Shown: in pieces, positions 8,978 through 18,562 of the stretch
Position numbering within the stretch: the first letter of the stretch is position 1
How the letters are laid out: each line of letters starts with the position of its first letter
Source: Natronobeatus ordinarius
Lineage (GTDB): Archaea > Halobacteriota > Halobacteria > Halobacteriales > Natrialbaceae
Length of the DNA: 64,000 bases
Reading direction: 5' to 3'
Assembly: GCF_024362485.1 (NCBI RefSeq)
Contig: NZ_CP101456.1
Location: 1,612,001 to 1,676,000 of the forward strand
The notes under the pieces: model-generated
Database searches by the model: none
The model's input: only the letters and a program-made list of their open reading frames with translations
What the model was told of the DNA's origin: nothing
Translations under genes and position numbers: made by a program

Positions 8978-9757
8978 TCAGTCCCCGGCCGCGTCGGCCG
9001 TCGGCTCGAGGGCGACGAACTCGAGGCCGTGCTCGACGAGCAATCGGCTCGCCCGGTCGGTCACCGAGGGAGCGACCAGGATGCCACGAACCGTGGCCTC
9101 GGCGTGGAGGTCGCGCTCGACGGCGTCGACGTATCGGCGCAGCTGCCCGACCGCGTCCGGCCCGACCCGCCGGCGCTTGAGTTCGACGACGACCGTTCTC
9201 CCGTCGCCGTCCTCGCCGTAGAGGTCCACCGCACCCGCGGGCGTCTCGCGCTCGGTCGCCAGCGGCGTGAAGCCGGGCTCGAGCAGGCCGGGGTCCTCGA
9301 GCAGGCGCGTCTTGAGGTCTTCCTCGGTGCCGACGACGGAGAGCTCGCTCGAGTCCACCATCGCGTACGTCGACACCTGCTTGACGCGCTCGAAGCCGAC
9401 GCGCAGCACCTCGTCGGGCGTCGAGCGCAGGCTCCGCAGCTGAAGTCGCCCGTCCTCGAGGAACGCCTCGTGTTCACACCCCGGCGGCTGCCAGTTGACG
9501 GGCTGTTGGCCCGCGTCGGTGTGGACCAGCGCTGCGCCGTCGGGTTTGAACAGCACGAGGCGGTCGCCGGCCTCGAGCGTGCTCGCCGCCCGCCCGTCGT
9601 ACTCGACGGTACAGCGGCCGAAGACGGTCACGACTGCCTCGCGGTCGAACCCGTCGAGGATCGCCTCGCGGGCGGTTTCGGGCGTCGGTCGCTCGAGCGT
9701 GTGAACGCGCGAACCCTCGTCGGTGTTCGGATCGAACGCTCCGTCGCTACTCGTCAC
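8978..9757 (-). CDS. nucS: mismatch-specific endonuclease NucS/EndoMS
   Basis: A 259-residue NucS (EndoMS) nuclease, which cuts both strands at mismatches or processes branched DNA. The C-terminal nuclease domain shows the PD-(D/E)xK type arrangement AVDLYGEDGDGRTVVVELKR (Asp178, Glu192, Lys194 in this numbering), followed by VGQLRRYVDAV. A longer frame opens at 9832, but I chose GTG 9757. A TATA-like ggtttttgcc sits 24-33 bases upstream of it, and the extra 25 residues (MVSPSSSFDGG...) do not look like NucS. The gene faces the previous operon tail to tail, eight bases apart. mutS lies 3.5 kb away. Confidence 0.9.
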   Translation of the reverse strand: MTSSDGAFDPNTDEGSRVHTLERPTPETAREAILDGFDREAVVTVFGRCTVEYDGRAASTLEAGDRLVLFKPDGAALVHTDAGQQPVNWQPPGCEHEAFLEDGRLQLRSLRSTPDEVLRVGFERVKQVSTYAMVDSSELSVVGTEEDLKTRLLEDPGLLEPGFTPLATERETPAGAVDLYGEDGDGRTVVVELKRRRVGPDAVGQLRRYVDAVERDLHAEATVRGILVAPSVTDRASRLLVEHGLEFVALEPTADAAGD

Positions 9758-9780
9758 TGGGTCTTCGTACCGGTCCGAAT

Positions 9781-9790
9781 GGCAAAAACC
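9781..9790 (-). promoter_or_regulatory. TATA-like element of nucS
   Basis: On the minus strand the sequence reads ggtttttgcc, 24-33 bases before GTG 9757, the spacing expected for a leaderless archaeal transcript. It is the main reason for shortening the nucS frame. Confidence 0.55.
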
Positions 9791-9918
9791 GTCCGACTGA
9801 CCTCCGTCGAACGACGATGATGGTGAAACCACGGGTCAGTAGCCTCGTGGCGACAGTTTTTATCAGCGAGGAATGTCGGAAAGAGTTATTCGTCCGGATC
9901 CACTGCGATCGGGATACG

Positions 9919-10476
9919 ATGGAACGTTTCCAGAACCGCCGTCGGTTCATGCAGCTCGCGACGGCCGGCGCCGCAGCCTCGATTGCCGGATGTGGCGACC
10001 TGCAACCGTCCGCGGACGACGACGTCGACCCTTCCACCGAGACCGATCCCGCCGAACTCGACGTCAGCGACACCGCGCTCACCGCGGTCGTCCAGCCCGA
10101 CCAGGAGGAGCTCATGGCCATCCACGAGGAGGTTAGCCAGGAGGTCGAAGCGGGCGACCTCGACGAGATGGAGGCCCAGCAGGAGCTCCAGGCACGGCAG
10201 CTGGACCTGGTGCAGGAGCTCGCCGAGTCGTTCGAAGCGGACGCCGAGGACGCCGACGGGTACTCGATCGAGGAGTCCATGTCCGAGCAGGGAGCGTACC
10301 TCCTCGACGGCGACGCCGAGGCGATCGTCGCCGAGCTGAACGACGGCAGCCTGAGCGCCCTGCTCCCCGCCCAGGAGTTCGTGATCGCGTTCGAACGAGC
10401 ACAGGCGCAGGCGACACAAGGAGCGCTGGAAGGGGAGTTAGAAGGGGAAGTAGCGGAAGAGTCCGACGACGAGTAA
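9919..10476 (+). CDS. small Tat lipoprotein of unknown function
   Basis: A 185-residue protein from ATG 9919. The frame is open upstream from 9817, but the signal peptide fixes the start. MERFQNRRRFMQLATAGAAA has a twin-arginine motif and is followed by a lipobox ending IAGC. The mature part is very acidic and mostly helical, rich in Gln/Glu/Asp/Ala, with a heptad-like stretch (EMEAQQELQARQLDLVQELAE) that may form a coiled coil. No known domain is visible. A TATA-like tttttatcag (about 9856-9865) would give a leader of about 30 bases. It stands alone between the divergent nucS and a convergent unknown gene. Confidence 0.75.
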   Translation: MERFQNRRRFMQLATAGAAASIAGCGDLQPSADDDVDPSTETDPAELDVSDTALTAVVQPDQEELMAIHEEVSQEVEAGDLDEMEAQQELQARQLDLVQELAESFEADAEDADGYSIEESMSEQGAYLLDGDAEAIVAELNDGSLSALLPAQEFVIAFERAQAQATQGALEGELEGEVAEESDDE

Positions 10477-10518
10477 CTGCCCGCCGTCGGATCGACCACT
10501 TTTGTCGTCTGACCGCTC

Positions 10519-11010
10519 TCACCGCTCTCGAGTCACCGCGAACGGGCTCTCACGCTCGGTCCACGCCCAGCCCGGGATCCGCTCTTGAAACCCGGCGGCG
10601 AGCGCCGCCTCGAGATCGTCGACGCCCGCGTTCTCCTCGTCGGGGCCGTGGACGTGGACGTCGGCGTAGTGGAAGGTCGCCTCGCCGAGCGTGCGCAGCG
10701 GCTGGGTGCCGGCAATCGTCGCGGCGAGTTCGCGCCCGAGGATCTCGTCGACGATGAAGCCCGGATAATCGCCCTCGACGTCGAGGTCGCGCAGGATGGC
10801 CACCATGGCGGCGACGTTGACCGCGAGGTCGCCGTCGGCGAACACCGCGTCGACCTCCGCTACGTACTGGGCCTCAGTCACGTGGGCGACGTCGGTCTCG
10901 AAGAGCTCCCCGAGGTCATCGCGGACGTCGTTGACGATCGGTACCACGCTGTCGGCACGGTCGGCCACCCAGTTTCGTTCGGCGGCGACGCGCTCCGGCG
11001 TGAGTTCCAT
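10519..11010 (-). CDS. conserved haloarchaeal protein of unknown function
   Basis: The 163-residue product begins MELTPERVAAERNWVADRAD. It is acidic and soluble, with predicted helices and a His/Asp-containing stretch, FHYADVHVHGPDEENAG, which could bind metal, though nothing proves it. I do not recognise the family. The start is supported by an AAGGAG box about 4-9 bases upstream and by a TATA-like ggtataaaag (11049-11058), giving a short leader. It converges on the lipoprotein gene before it. Confidence 0.65.
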   Translation of the reverse strand: MELTPERVAAERNWVADRADSVVPIVNDVRDDLGELFETDVAHVTEAQYVAEVDAVFADGDLAVNVAAMVAILRDLDVEGDYPGFIVDEILGRELAATIAGTQPLRTLGEATFHYADVHVHGPDEENAGVDDLEAALAAGFQERIPGWAWTERESPFAVTRER

Positions 11011-11348
11011 ATGGCTCCTTCGCGGCCGAAAACCCTCACGTTTGCGAAGGCTTTTATACCACGCGAGGAATAGCCTCGGGTAAGCGGGTTCTCCCTGGAA
11101 TCTTCCCGCACGGACCAGGCCACGAACGACCTGGAAGCGTGTTCGTCACAGCACGGTTACTACCACACGATGATCCGGGACGAGAGACGAGACGTCAGAC
11201 AGACTCACTTCCCACCGACGGCTGGTGTGCGAGTGGGTTCGCACTCGAGCTCGACAGGTCCCCGAGTCGTCGACGGCGTGGCGGACGCCGGCGTGACGAA
11301 CGAGACGCGCCCCCGTGAGCGGGTCCACGCGAGTGAACTCTTGCGATT
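11011..11348. other. 338-base gene-free interval between an unknown gene and aCPSF1
   Basis: The TATA-like ggtataaaag / cttttatacc at 11049-11058 serves the minus-strand gene and could also drive transcription to the right, where the nearest start is 290 bases away. Two small hairpins are visible: CCAGG/CCTGG at 11115-11134 and GTGCGA/TCGCAC at 11227-11244. No convincing coding frame is present; the open frame at 11170-11352 has no family resemblance. A long leader or small RNA ahead of aCPSF1 is possible. Confidence 0.4.
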
Positions 11349-13292
11349 ATGAGCACTGTAGAGCAGCAACTCGACGAACTGAAAGCAGAGATCACGAGCG
11401 AGTTACCGGGTCACATCTCGGTCTCGTCGGTGAAGTACGAAGGCCCCGAACTGGTCGTCTACACGCGCGATCCGAAGGAGTTCGCCCAGCAGGGCGACCT
11501 CATTCGACGGCTCGCGAGCAAACTCCGAAAGCGGATCACGGTTCGACCGGACCCGAGCGTCCTCTCACATCCCGACGAGGCGCGCGAGGAGATCATGGAC
11601 GTCATCCCCGAGGAAGCCGGCGTCACGGACCTCGACTTCCACGCTGACACCGGCGAGGTCGTCATCGAGGCCGCAAAGCCAGGGATGGTGATCGGCCGCC
11701 ACGGCTCGACCCTGCGTGAGATCACGAAGAACGTTGGCTGGACGCCCGAGGTCGTCCGCACGCCGCCGATCGAGTCTTCGACCGTCTCGAACGTTCGCAA
11801 CTTCCTCAAACAGGAGCGCGACGAACGCCGGGACATACTCGAGAAGGTCGGCCGCCAGATCCACCGCCGGGAGATGTCCGACGACGAGTACGTCCGCATC
11901 ACCACGCTGGGCTGCTGTCGAGAGGTCGGGCGCGCTTCGTTCATCCTCTCGACGCCCGAAACGCGCATCCTCATCGACTGCGGCGACAAGCCGGGTGCCG
12001 AAGGTGAGGTGCCGTACCTCCACGCACCCGAGGCCCTGGGCGCCGGCGCCCAGACCATCGACGCGGTCGTGCTCACCCACGCCCACCTCGACCACTCCGC
12101 GCTTATCCCACTGCTGTTCAAGTACGGCTACGACGGCCCCATCTACTGCACCGAACCTACCCGCGACCTGATGGGCCTGCTCACCCTCGACTACCTCGAC
12201 GTCGCGGCCAAAGAGGGACGCACCCCGCCGTATGAGTCCGAGATGGTTCGCGAGGCGATCAAACACTGCATCCCGCTCGAGTACGGCGACGTCACCGACA
12301 TCGCCCCCGACGTCAAGCTCACCTTCCACAACGCGGGTCACATTCTCGGCTCCGCCGTCTCCCACTTCCACATCGGTGACGGCCTCTACAACGTCGCCTT
12401 CTCCGGCGACATCCACTACAAGGACACCCGACTGTTCAACGGCGCCGTCAACGACTTCCCGCGCGTGGAGACGCTCGTCCTCGAGTCGACCTACGGCGGG
12501 CGCAACGACTACCAGACCGACCAGGAAGACTCCGAGCGAAAGCTCAAAGAGATCATCAAAGAGACCGCCGAGCGTGGCGGGAAGGTCCTCATCCCCGCCT
12601 TCGCAGTCGGTCGCTCTCAGGAGATCATGCTCGTCTTAGAGAAGGCGATGCGCGAGGGCGAAATCCCCTCGATGCCGGTCCACTTAGACGGGATGATCTG
12701 GGAGGCGACGGCGATCCATACCACGTATCCCGAGTATCTGCGTGACGATCTGCGCGACCGGATCTTCCACGAGGACGAGAACCCGTTCCTCGCCGACGAG
12801 TTCAACCACATCGACGGCGGCGAAGAGGAGCGCCAGGAGGTCGCCGACGGCGGTCCCTGTATCATCCTCTCGACCTCGGGGATGGTCACCGGCGGCCCGA
12901 TCATGTCCTGGCTCGGCCACGTGGGCCCCGACCCGGACTCGACGCTCGTCTTCGTCGGCTACCAGGCCCAGGGGACCCTCGGCCGACGCATCCAGAGTGG
13001 CTGGGACGAGATCCCGACGAGCGAGGTCGGTCCCAGAAACCGTAACGGCAACGGCGGCGGCCGCGGCACCCTCTCGCTCAACCTCGACGTCGAGACCGTC
13101 GACGGCTTCTCCGGCCACGCCGACCGCGCTGGCCTCGAGAACTTCGTGAAGACCATGAACCCGCGTCCCGAGAAGGTGCTCTGCGTCCACGGCGACGAAC
13201 GCTCCACCCAGGACCTCTCCTCTGCGCTCTACCACGAGTACAACATGCGCACGTTCGCGCCGAAGAACTTAGAGACGTTCCGGTTCCTCTAG
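11349..13292 (+). CDS. fttA: aCPSF1/FttA, archaeal KH-metallo-beta-lactamase-beta-CASP transcription termination nuclease
   Basis: This 647-residue protein has the aCPSF1 architecture: an N-terminal KH region (about 1-150, with GMVIGRHGSTLREITKNVGW), a metallo-beta-lactamase core with VVLTHAHLDHSALIP near 241-255 (HxHxDH zinc site) and the beta-CASP domain (GGKVLIPAFAVGRSQE, then IILSTSGMVTGGP and FSGHADR). In archaea it cuts nascent RNA and triggers transcription termination at U-rich 3' ends. Length is typical and all metal ligands appear present. Start ATG 11349 is within a few residues of the family norm. No operon partner is evident. Confidence 0.95.
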   Translation: MSTVEQQLDELKAEITSELPGHISVSSVKYEGPELVVYTRDPKEFAQQGDLIRRLASKLRKRITVRPDPSVLSHPDEAREEIMDVIPEEAGVTDLDFHADTGEVVIEAAKPGMVIGRHGSTLREITKNVGWTPEVVRTPPIESSTVSNVRNFLKQERDERRDILEKVGRQIHRREMSDDEYVRITTLGCCREVGRASFILSTPETRILIDCGDKPGAEGEVPYLHAPEALGAGAQTIDAVVLTHAHLDHSALIPLLFKYGYDGPIYCTEPTRDLMGLLTLDYLDVAAKEGRTPPYESEMVREAIKHCIPLEYGDVTDIAPDVKLTFHNAGHILGSAVSHFHIGDGLYNVAFSGDIHYKDTRLFNGAVNDFPRVETLVLESTYGGRNDYQTDQEDSERKLKEIIKETAERGGKVLIPAFAVGRSQEIMLVLEKAMREGEIPSMPVHLDGMIWEATAIHTTYPEYLRDDLRDRIFHEDENPFLADEFNHIDGGEEERQEVADGGPCIILSTSGMVTGGPIMSWLGHVGPDPDSTLVFVGYQAQGTLGRRIQSGWDEIPTSEVGPRNRNGNGGGRGTLSLNLDVETVDGFSGHADRAGLENFVKTMNPRPEKVLCVHGDERSTQDLSSALYHEYNMRTFAPKNLETFRFL

Positions 13293-13323
13293 TCGACCCC
13301 CGCCCCAGTCGTTCGTCGATTTA

Positions 13324-15966
13324 CTACCGATCCTCGAGCAGTCGCTTCAGCCGATCGAGCTCCGCGAGCGCCTCGACTGGCGTCATGTGAGCGAGCTCGA
13401 GCGCGCGGAGTTCGGCCGCGACGTCGGTCGGGTCGTCGCCACCGTCGGCCGTCGCACTCGAGTCCGACGCGTCGTCGCGGTCGGCTCGCACGGTCGCCTC
13501 GAGCAGGTCCCGCGAACGCTCGATTACCGATTCGGGCAGGCCCGCGGTGGTGGCGACCTCGACGCCGTAGGAGCCCTCGGCCGCGCCGGGGACGAGCTCG
13601 TGGTCGAAGGTGACCGCGCCGTCGACCTCGGTCGCCTCGAAGTGGCAGTTGACGGCGGCCTCGAGCTCGTCGGCGAGCTCGGTCAGGGGGTGGTGGTGGG
13701 TGGCAAAGAGTGTGAGTGCGCCCACCTCGTCGTGGAGGTGTTCGGCCATCGCCCGGGCGATGGCCATCCCGTCTGCGGTCGACGTCCCGCGTCCGACCTC
13801 GTCGAGCAAGACGAGCGAGTGTTCGTCAGCCCCCTCGAGGATCGTCGCGAGTTCGTCCATCTCGACCATGAACGTCGAGCGGCCGCCGGCGATGTCGTCG
13901 CTCGCGCCGACGCGGGTGAAGATCCGGTCGACGGGTGTGAGCGTGGTGGCGCGGGCGGGGACGAAACTGCCGAGCTGCGCGAGCAGCACGATCAGGGCGA
14001 CCTGGCGCATGTACGTCGACTTCCCGGACATGTTCGGCCCCGTGACGATGGCGAGGCGCCGGTCGTTCGAGAGGCGGGCATCGTTGGGGACGAACGACGA
14101 CTGGGAGCGTTCGACGACCGGGTGGCGACCGCCCTCGACGTGGATCCGAGCGCCGTCGCCGCGCTCGAGGAGCTCGGGTCGGCAGTAGTCGTACTGGGCG
14201 GCAACCGTCGCGAGTGAGACGAACGCGTCGAGGCTGGCGAGCGCGTCGGCGAGCGCCTGGACGCGCTCGACCTCGGCGCCGACTCGACGGCGCACCTCGC
14301 GGAAGCGGTCGTACTCCCGCCGGTCGGCTCGCTCCTCGGAACTGACGATCTCGTCCTCCCGGGACTTGAGTTCGGGCGTGACGAACCGTTCTGCGTTCTT
14401 CAGCGTTTGACGACGCTCGTAGTCGCCGGGAACGGACTCGAGGTTCGGCTTGGTCACCTCGATGTAGTAGCCGTGGACCGAGTTGTAGCCGACCTTGAGC
14501 GAGTTGATCCCCGTGCGCTCGCGCTCGCGTGCCTCGAGCTCGTCGATCCAGCGCTTCCCGTCGCGGGCGGTCTCCCGGAGTGCGTCGAGGTCCTCGTCGT
14601 AGCCTTCGGCGATGATTCCGCCCTCGGTGAGCTCGATCGGCGGCGCCTCGACGATCGCCCGGTCGATCAGCTCGCGGACGTCGGCGAGCGGATCGAGTTC
14701 GTCGTAGAGCTCGGTTAGCCGGTCCGACTCGGCGAACTCGAGCTCCGTCCGGACGTCGGGGACGACCGCGAGCGTGTCGTGCAGCGATCGGAGGTCGCGG
14801 GCGGTCGCCCGTTCGCGCGAGATTCGGCCGATGAGCCGCTCGAGGTCGTAGACGTCCCGGAGCAGTTCGTGGAGCGCCTCGCGGCTCCCGACCGCCGTCG
14901 TCAGCTCCTCGACGGCGTCCAGTCGATCCTCGATCTCGGCGGGATCGCGCAACGGCCGTCGGAGCCAGTCGCTGAGTGTTCGACTCCCCAGCGCGCTGGC
15001 GGTTTCGTCGAGGACACCGACGAGCGTCGCCTCCTCGGTGGCGCCGACCGCTCGCGGCTCGAACAGCTCGAGGCTGCGCAGGGCGACGGCGTCGAGCAGC
15101 AGGTACTCCCGGGGATCGTAGCGGGTGAGGTGGGTGAGATACTCGAGTCGCGGTCCGTCTCTCGCTCTCTCGCCGCCGTCGTCGGGCTCGTCGACGTCCT
15201 CGGCATCGACGCCGCCGCGGGCGTACTCGGCGTAGGAGAGAAGCGCCCCGCAGGCGCGAATCTCCGCCTCGCTCGCGAGCCGCGCGTCGGGATCGCCGAA
15301 GTAGGTCGCGACGAGTTCAGACGCCCGCTCGAGCTCGAACGCCGCCCGGTCGTAGGGCGTCACCAGCACGTCCTCCGGGAGCAACTCGCTCGAGACGGCT
15401 GGGCCGAGGATCGCTTCCGCGGGGGAAAAGCGGCTCACCTCGTCGGCGATCGACTCGGCCCGGGTCGAACTCGTCGCGAGGAAGTCACCCGTCGAGACGT
15501 CGAGCAGGGCGAGCCCGCGTTCGTCGCCGTCGCGGGCCAGCGCCGCGACGAAGTTGTTGTCGGCGCCCGCGAGCAGTTCGTCCTCGGTGAGCGTTCCGGG
15601 GGTGACCACCCGCGTCACCGCCCGCTCGACGACGCCCGTCGCCTCTTCGGGGTCTTCGACCTGGTCGGCGATCGCCACGCGGTAGCCCGCCTCGAGCAAC
15701 CCCTCGACGTAGGAGGCCACGTTGTCGATCGGGATCCCCGTCATCGGGTAGGTGCCCGTCGAATCTTCGCGTTTGGTGAGCGTCAACTCGAGCAGGCGGG
15801 CGGTCCGCTCGGCGGCGCCACAGAACGTCTCGTAGAAGTCGCCGACCTGGAAGAGCACGAGCGCGTCGTCGTAGCGCGCACAGAGGTCGTGGTACTGGGC
15901 CATCATCGGCGTGAGCTCCTCGCGTTTCTCGGCCATCTCCTCGGGAGGTCCCAGCGCCGGATCCAT
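13324..15966 (-). CDS. mutS: DNA mismatch repair ATPase MutS
   Basis: An 880-residue MutS of the bacterial MutS1 type. The mismatch-recognition domain starts with [28 protein letters not shown], which contains the Phe-x-Glu-like region, followed by connector, lever and clamp domains. The ATPase has Walker [11 protein letters not shown] near residue 640, [19 protein letters not shown] and DEVGRGTST, then [11 protein letters not shown]. An acidic linker ([17 protein letters not shown]) precedes the C-terminal helices, with the terminal motif [22 protein letters not shown]-like aactatttcc lies about 27 bases before ATG 15966. No mutL is adjacent. Confidence 0.95.
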   Translation of the reverse strand: MDPALGPPEEMAEKREELTPMMAQYHDLCARYDDALVLFQVGDFYETFCGAAERTARLLELTLTKREDSTGTYPMTGIPIDNVASYVEGLLEAGYRVAIADQVEDPEEATGVVERAVTRVVTPGTLTEDELLAGADNNFVAALARDGDERGLALLDVSTGDFLATSSTRAESIADEVSRFSPAEAILGPAVSSELLPEDVLVTPYDRAAFELERASELVATYFGDPDARLASEAEIRACGALLSYAEYARGGVDAEDVDEPDDGGERARDGPRLEYLTHLTRYDPREYLLLDAVALRSLELFEPRAVGATEEATLVGVLDETASALGSRTLSDWLRRPLRDPAEIEDRLDAVEELTTAVGSREALHELLRDVYDLERLIGRISRERATARDLRSLHDTLAVVPDVRTELEFAESDRLTELYDELDPLADVRELIDRAIVEAPPIELTEGGIIAEGYDEDLDALRETARDGKRWIDELEARERERTGINSLKVGYNSVHGYYIEVTKPNLESVPGDYERRQTLKNAERFVTPELKSREDEIVSSEERADRREYDRFREVRRRVGAEVERVQALADALASLDAFVSLATVAAQYDYCRPELLERGDGARIHVEGGRHPVVERSQSSFVPNDARLSNDRRLAIVTGPNMSGKSTYMRQVALIVLLAQLGSFVPARATTLTPVDRIFTRVGASDDIAGGRSTFMVEMDELATILEGADEHSLVLLDEVGRGTSTADGMAIARAMAEHLHDEVGALTLFATHHHPLTELADELEAAVNCHFEATEVDGAVTFDHELVPGAAEGSYGVEVATTAGLPESVIERSRDLLEATVRADRDDASDSSATADGGDDPTDVAAELRALELAHMTPVEALAELDRLKRLLEDR

Positions 15967-16165
15967 GGTCGTTAGCCGAAACTCGAGGCGGAAATAGTTG
16001 CTGATCGACCGGGATCGAGTGGCCAGAAAGTGGGGGGCGGCTCCCGGGCAGCGTCGAAGCGGTGGACTTCGGCGCCATCCGCGTCCGCTCGAGTCGTTCC
16101 TGGCCTCTCGACTCGTCCCGTCGGTACCGTCGTTCTCGTCGACGAATCCGACGGGGCGACACGAC

Positions 16166-17647
16166 CTAGGTGAGTCGATCGACGACCGTCTCCTCGTCGA
16201 CGACGAGGTTGTACGCCCCCTCGTCGTCGTTCCAGAGGGCGAGTGCCCCTTCGAACGCGAGGACGTCGCCGTAGTCGGCCTCGAACAGCGGTCGGTTCAG
16301 CGCGGTCTCGTTCGTCACCACGGCGTAGTGGTCAACCGCCTCGCTGCCGTCGGTGATCTTGAACAGCGGGTTCGCGTCGGGATTGTCGGTCAGCGACCGG
16401 CTGAACTTCGCCGCGACGAGGTCGATCCGGTTCGTGACGTGGCGCTCCATCTCGGCCAGCTTCGCCCATCGGCCCGGGTCGAGCTCGAGGTCGATCCGTC
16501 GGGTGCCGTCGAGCCGGAGGATCGAGTAGGAGAACTGGACGTCGACGTTGCGAAACTCCCCCGGTGTGTGCTCGGCGTCGGCCGCCGCCTCCTCGAGTCG
16601 GCGCTGGAACGGCGGCACCTCGAGGTCGGGGCGGACGTCGAACGACCAGCCACGGTCGGCGGGCGTCTCACCCGGCCAGAGCCGGACGGCAGGACTGTAG
16701 ATCGTCACCTGGCCGGGCTCGAGTTCGTCGGTCTCGTCCCCGGCCCCGGCAGCGCCGCCGCGCGGGGCGATTCGCTCGCCTTCGACCGCGCGCTCGAGGT
16801 CGCGCAGCTGGATGCTGGTGTGTTTGTCGGCGGGGGCCATCGCCAGCAGCGAGCCGTCGGGAGCGAGGGTCTCGAGACAGGATCGGAGGACGGCCTCGGG
16901 ATCCTCGAGTTCGCTGAGGACGTTGCAGACGAGGACGAGGTCGAACGGCTCGTCGTCGGTTCCGAACTCGAACGCCTCGACAGTCGTCCGGTGGATCGTC
17001 GGGTGGACGTTGCGTCCCGTCTCCGCGAGCAGTTTCTCGAGTACGTCCGCCGCGGCGCTCGGCTCGACGGCGTGGTACTCGAGCAGGGCGTCCTCGGGTA
17101 GGTAGTCACAGAGTCCAAGCGCCGGTCCCCCGACGCCGGCGCCGACGTCGAGCACGCGCAGGCGCCGACCCAGCAGCCCGCGTTCGGCGAGGTCGGTGAG
17201 GGCGTACTGGACGGCGGCGTAGTAGCCCGGCAGGTGGTAGATCGCGTAGCCGGCGGCTACGTCGTCGTCGTACTCGACGGGCCGTCCCTCGAGGTAGCTG
17301 GCCTTGAACCGGCGGATGGTCGAACGAAGTAGGTTGCCCGAGGCCCCGTCGTACCACGTCGGACCGTACCGGTCGGCGAGCAGCTCCTCGAGCCGGTTCG
17401 CGTAGTCGGCGGGGAACCGTTCGACGGGTAGCTCCCGTGGCCTGACGGGGTCGTCGGCGACGGGGACGAAGGTGCCGTCGGCGCGCTCGAGCAACCCGAG
17501 GTCGAACGCCTCCTCGCGTAAGAGCTGGCGAACCACGGCGGGGTGTGGCGTACCGTCGACGTACTCGTGGATCTCCTCGGGATCGATCGGCCTGACGTTG
17601 CGCAGGTACTTCGCGTTCGATCGGACGGCCTCGCGGTGGTCCGTCAC
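16166..17647 (-). CDS. Rsm22-like SAM-dependent methyltransferase, ribosome-associated family
   Basis: A 493-residue protein resembling the small-subunit Rsm22 family, putative rRNA or ribosome-assembly methyltransferases. The SAM-binding motif I is [18 protein letters not shown] (about 161-178), with the acidic motif [11 protein letters not shown] and a [12 protein letters not shown] motif IV region. The helical N terminus ([20 protein letters not shown]) matches other haloarchaeal members. It starts with GTG, overlapping the stop of the prephenate dehydrogenase gene by four bases (GTGA), so it is translated from the same mRNA. The target RNA cannot be read from sequence. Confidence 0.8.
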   Translation of the reverse strand: MTDHREAVRSNAKYLRNVRPIDPEEIHEYVDGTPHPAVVRQLLREEAFDLGLLERADGTFVPVADDPVRPRELPVERFPADYANRLEELLADRYGPTWYDGASGNLLRSTIRRFKASYLEGRPVEYDDDVAAGYAIYHLPGYYAAVQYALTDLAERGLLGRRLRVLDVGAGVGGPALGLCDYLPEDALLEYHAVEPSAAADVLEKLLAETGRNVHPTIHRTTVEAFEFGTDDEPFDLVLVCNVLSELEDPEAVLRSCLETLAPDGSLLAMAPADKHTSIQLRDLERAVEGERIAPRGGAAGAGDETDELEPGQVTIYSPAVRLWPGETPADRGWSFDVRPDLEVPPFQRRLEEAAADAEHTPGEFRNVDVQFSYSILRLDGTRRIDLELDPGRWAKLAEMERHVTNRIDLVAAKFSRSLTDNPDANPLFKITDGSEAVDHYAVVTNETALNRPLFEADYGDVLAFEGALALWNDDEGAYNLVVDEETVVDRLT

Positions 17648-18414
17648 GCGTCGTCACCCCCGCTCGAGTCGTGCCGACTGCCCTCCCAACGCGTCGCAGC
17701 CTCGCGGTACAGCGACTCGAACCCGTCGGCGTCGGCGTCGGCGAGGCGTTCGGCGGCGTTGGCGACCGCCTCGACCCCGTCGAACGTCTCCTGAATGTCG
17801 GCGTACACCCGCGGCGTCCCGCCGGTCACCGTCTCGACGAGGTCGGAGAGCCCATCGTAAATCGGCGTCTCGAACCCCTCCGGGGCGGGGTCGGCGGCGA
17901 GCGCAAAGGAGAGGACGGCCGCGTGGGCGGCCGCCTGTACGGACTCCATCGCCTCGTCGTGTTCGGCCGCGGTCGTCTCCACCAGGTCGTTTCCCCGCTC
18001 CTCGAGCGCTTCCAGTAGCGCTGCCGAGACCGGCCCCGGCGAGTCCTCGACGACGGCGATCGATCCGGGCGCACGCTCGGGAGCGAACAGCGGGTGGAGG
18101 CTGACCCGTTCGCGCGCTGGGGCGTGTTCGGCCATCGCCTCGAGCGCCGGCCCCATCACGCCCGAGACGTCGAGCACCGCCTCCTGTGCCCGCGGTGCGT
18201 GTTCGGCGATCGCCGTCGCGACGTAGCGCATCGGGACGGCCAGACAGACCGCGTCGAACCGCTCGTCGCCCTCGAGCGGGACGGCGCGGCCGCCGATCGC
18301 CTCGGCCGCCTCCGTCGCGGCTTCCTCGTCGATGTCGGCGAAGGTGACCGTGGCATCGACGGCGTCCCCGAACCACCGTCCCACGTCCCCCGCGCCGACG
18401 ACCAGTACGTCCAT
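17644..18414 (-). CDS. tyrA: prephenate/arogenate dehydrogenase family protein
   Basis: A 256-residue NAD(P)-dependent dehydrogenase of the TyrA family for tyrosine synthesis. The Rossmann motif VVGAGDVGRWFG is at residues 5-16. Family blocks follow: VCLAVPMRYVATAI, VLDVSGVM, SLHPLFAPE and AAEHDEAMESVQAAAHAAV. It lacks an ACT or chorismate mutase domain, as in other haloarchaeal copies. It is the promoter-proximal partner of the overlapping Rsm22-like gene, an association with no obvious biochemical reason. Confidence 0.88.
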   Translation of the reverse strand: MDVLVVGAGDVGRWFGDAVDATVTFADIDEEAATEAAEAIGGRAVPLEGDERFDAVCLAVPMRYVATAIAEHAPRAQEAVLDVSGVMGPALEAMAEHAPARERVSLHPLFAPERAPGSIAVVEDSPGPVSAALLEALEERGNDLVETTAAEHDEAMESVQAAAHAAVLSFALAADPAPEGFETPIYDGLSDLVETVTGGTPRVYADIQETFDGVEAVANAAERLADADADGFESLYREAATRWEGSRHDSSGGDDA

Positions 18415-18562
18415 CGACCCACCGTACCAGTCGCCGTTTCAAAAGGCGTTCGGTCGTCTCGGGCGCGCCGACGCGGCCCGGTCAGTGGGTGTCGTCCTCG
18501 AGCTGGCGGAGCCGTCGGCAGTGACCGGCCACGCCTTCGGCCGTCATCGTGGTCGGCGACGA

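Noticed and set aside
11170-11352. 60-residue frame before aCPSF1
   Set aside because: No homology recognised, no promoter spacing, unusual composition for a gene here.
14779-15975. 398-codon plus-strand frame over mutS
   Set aside because: Antisense shadow of the MutS N-terminal half.
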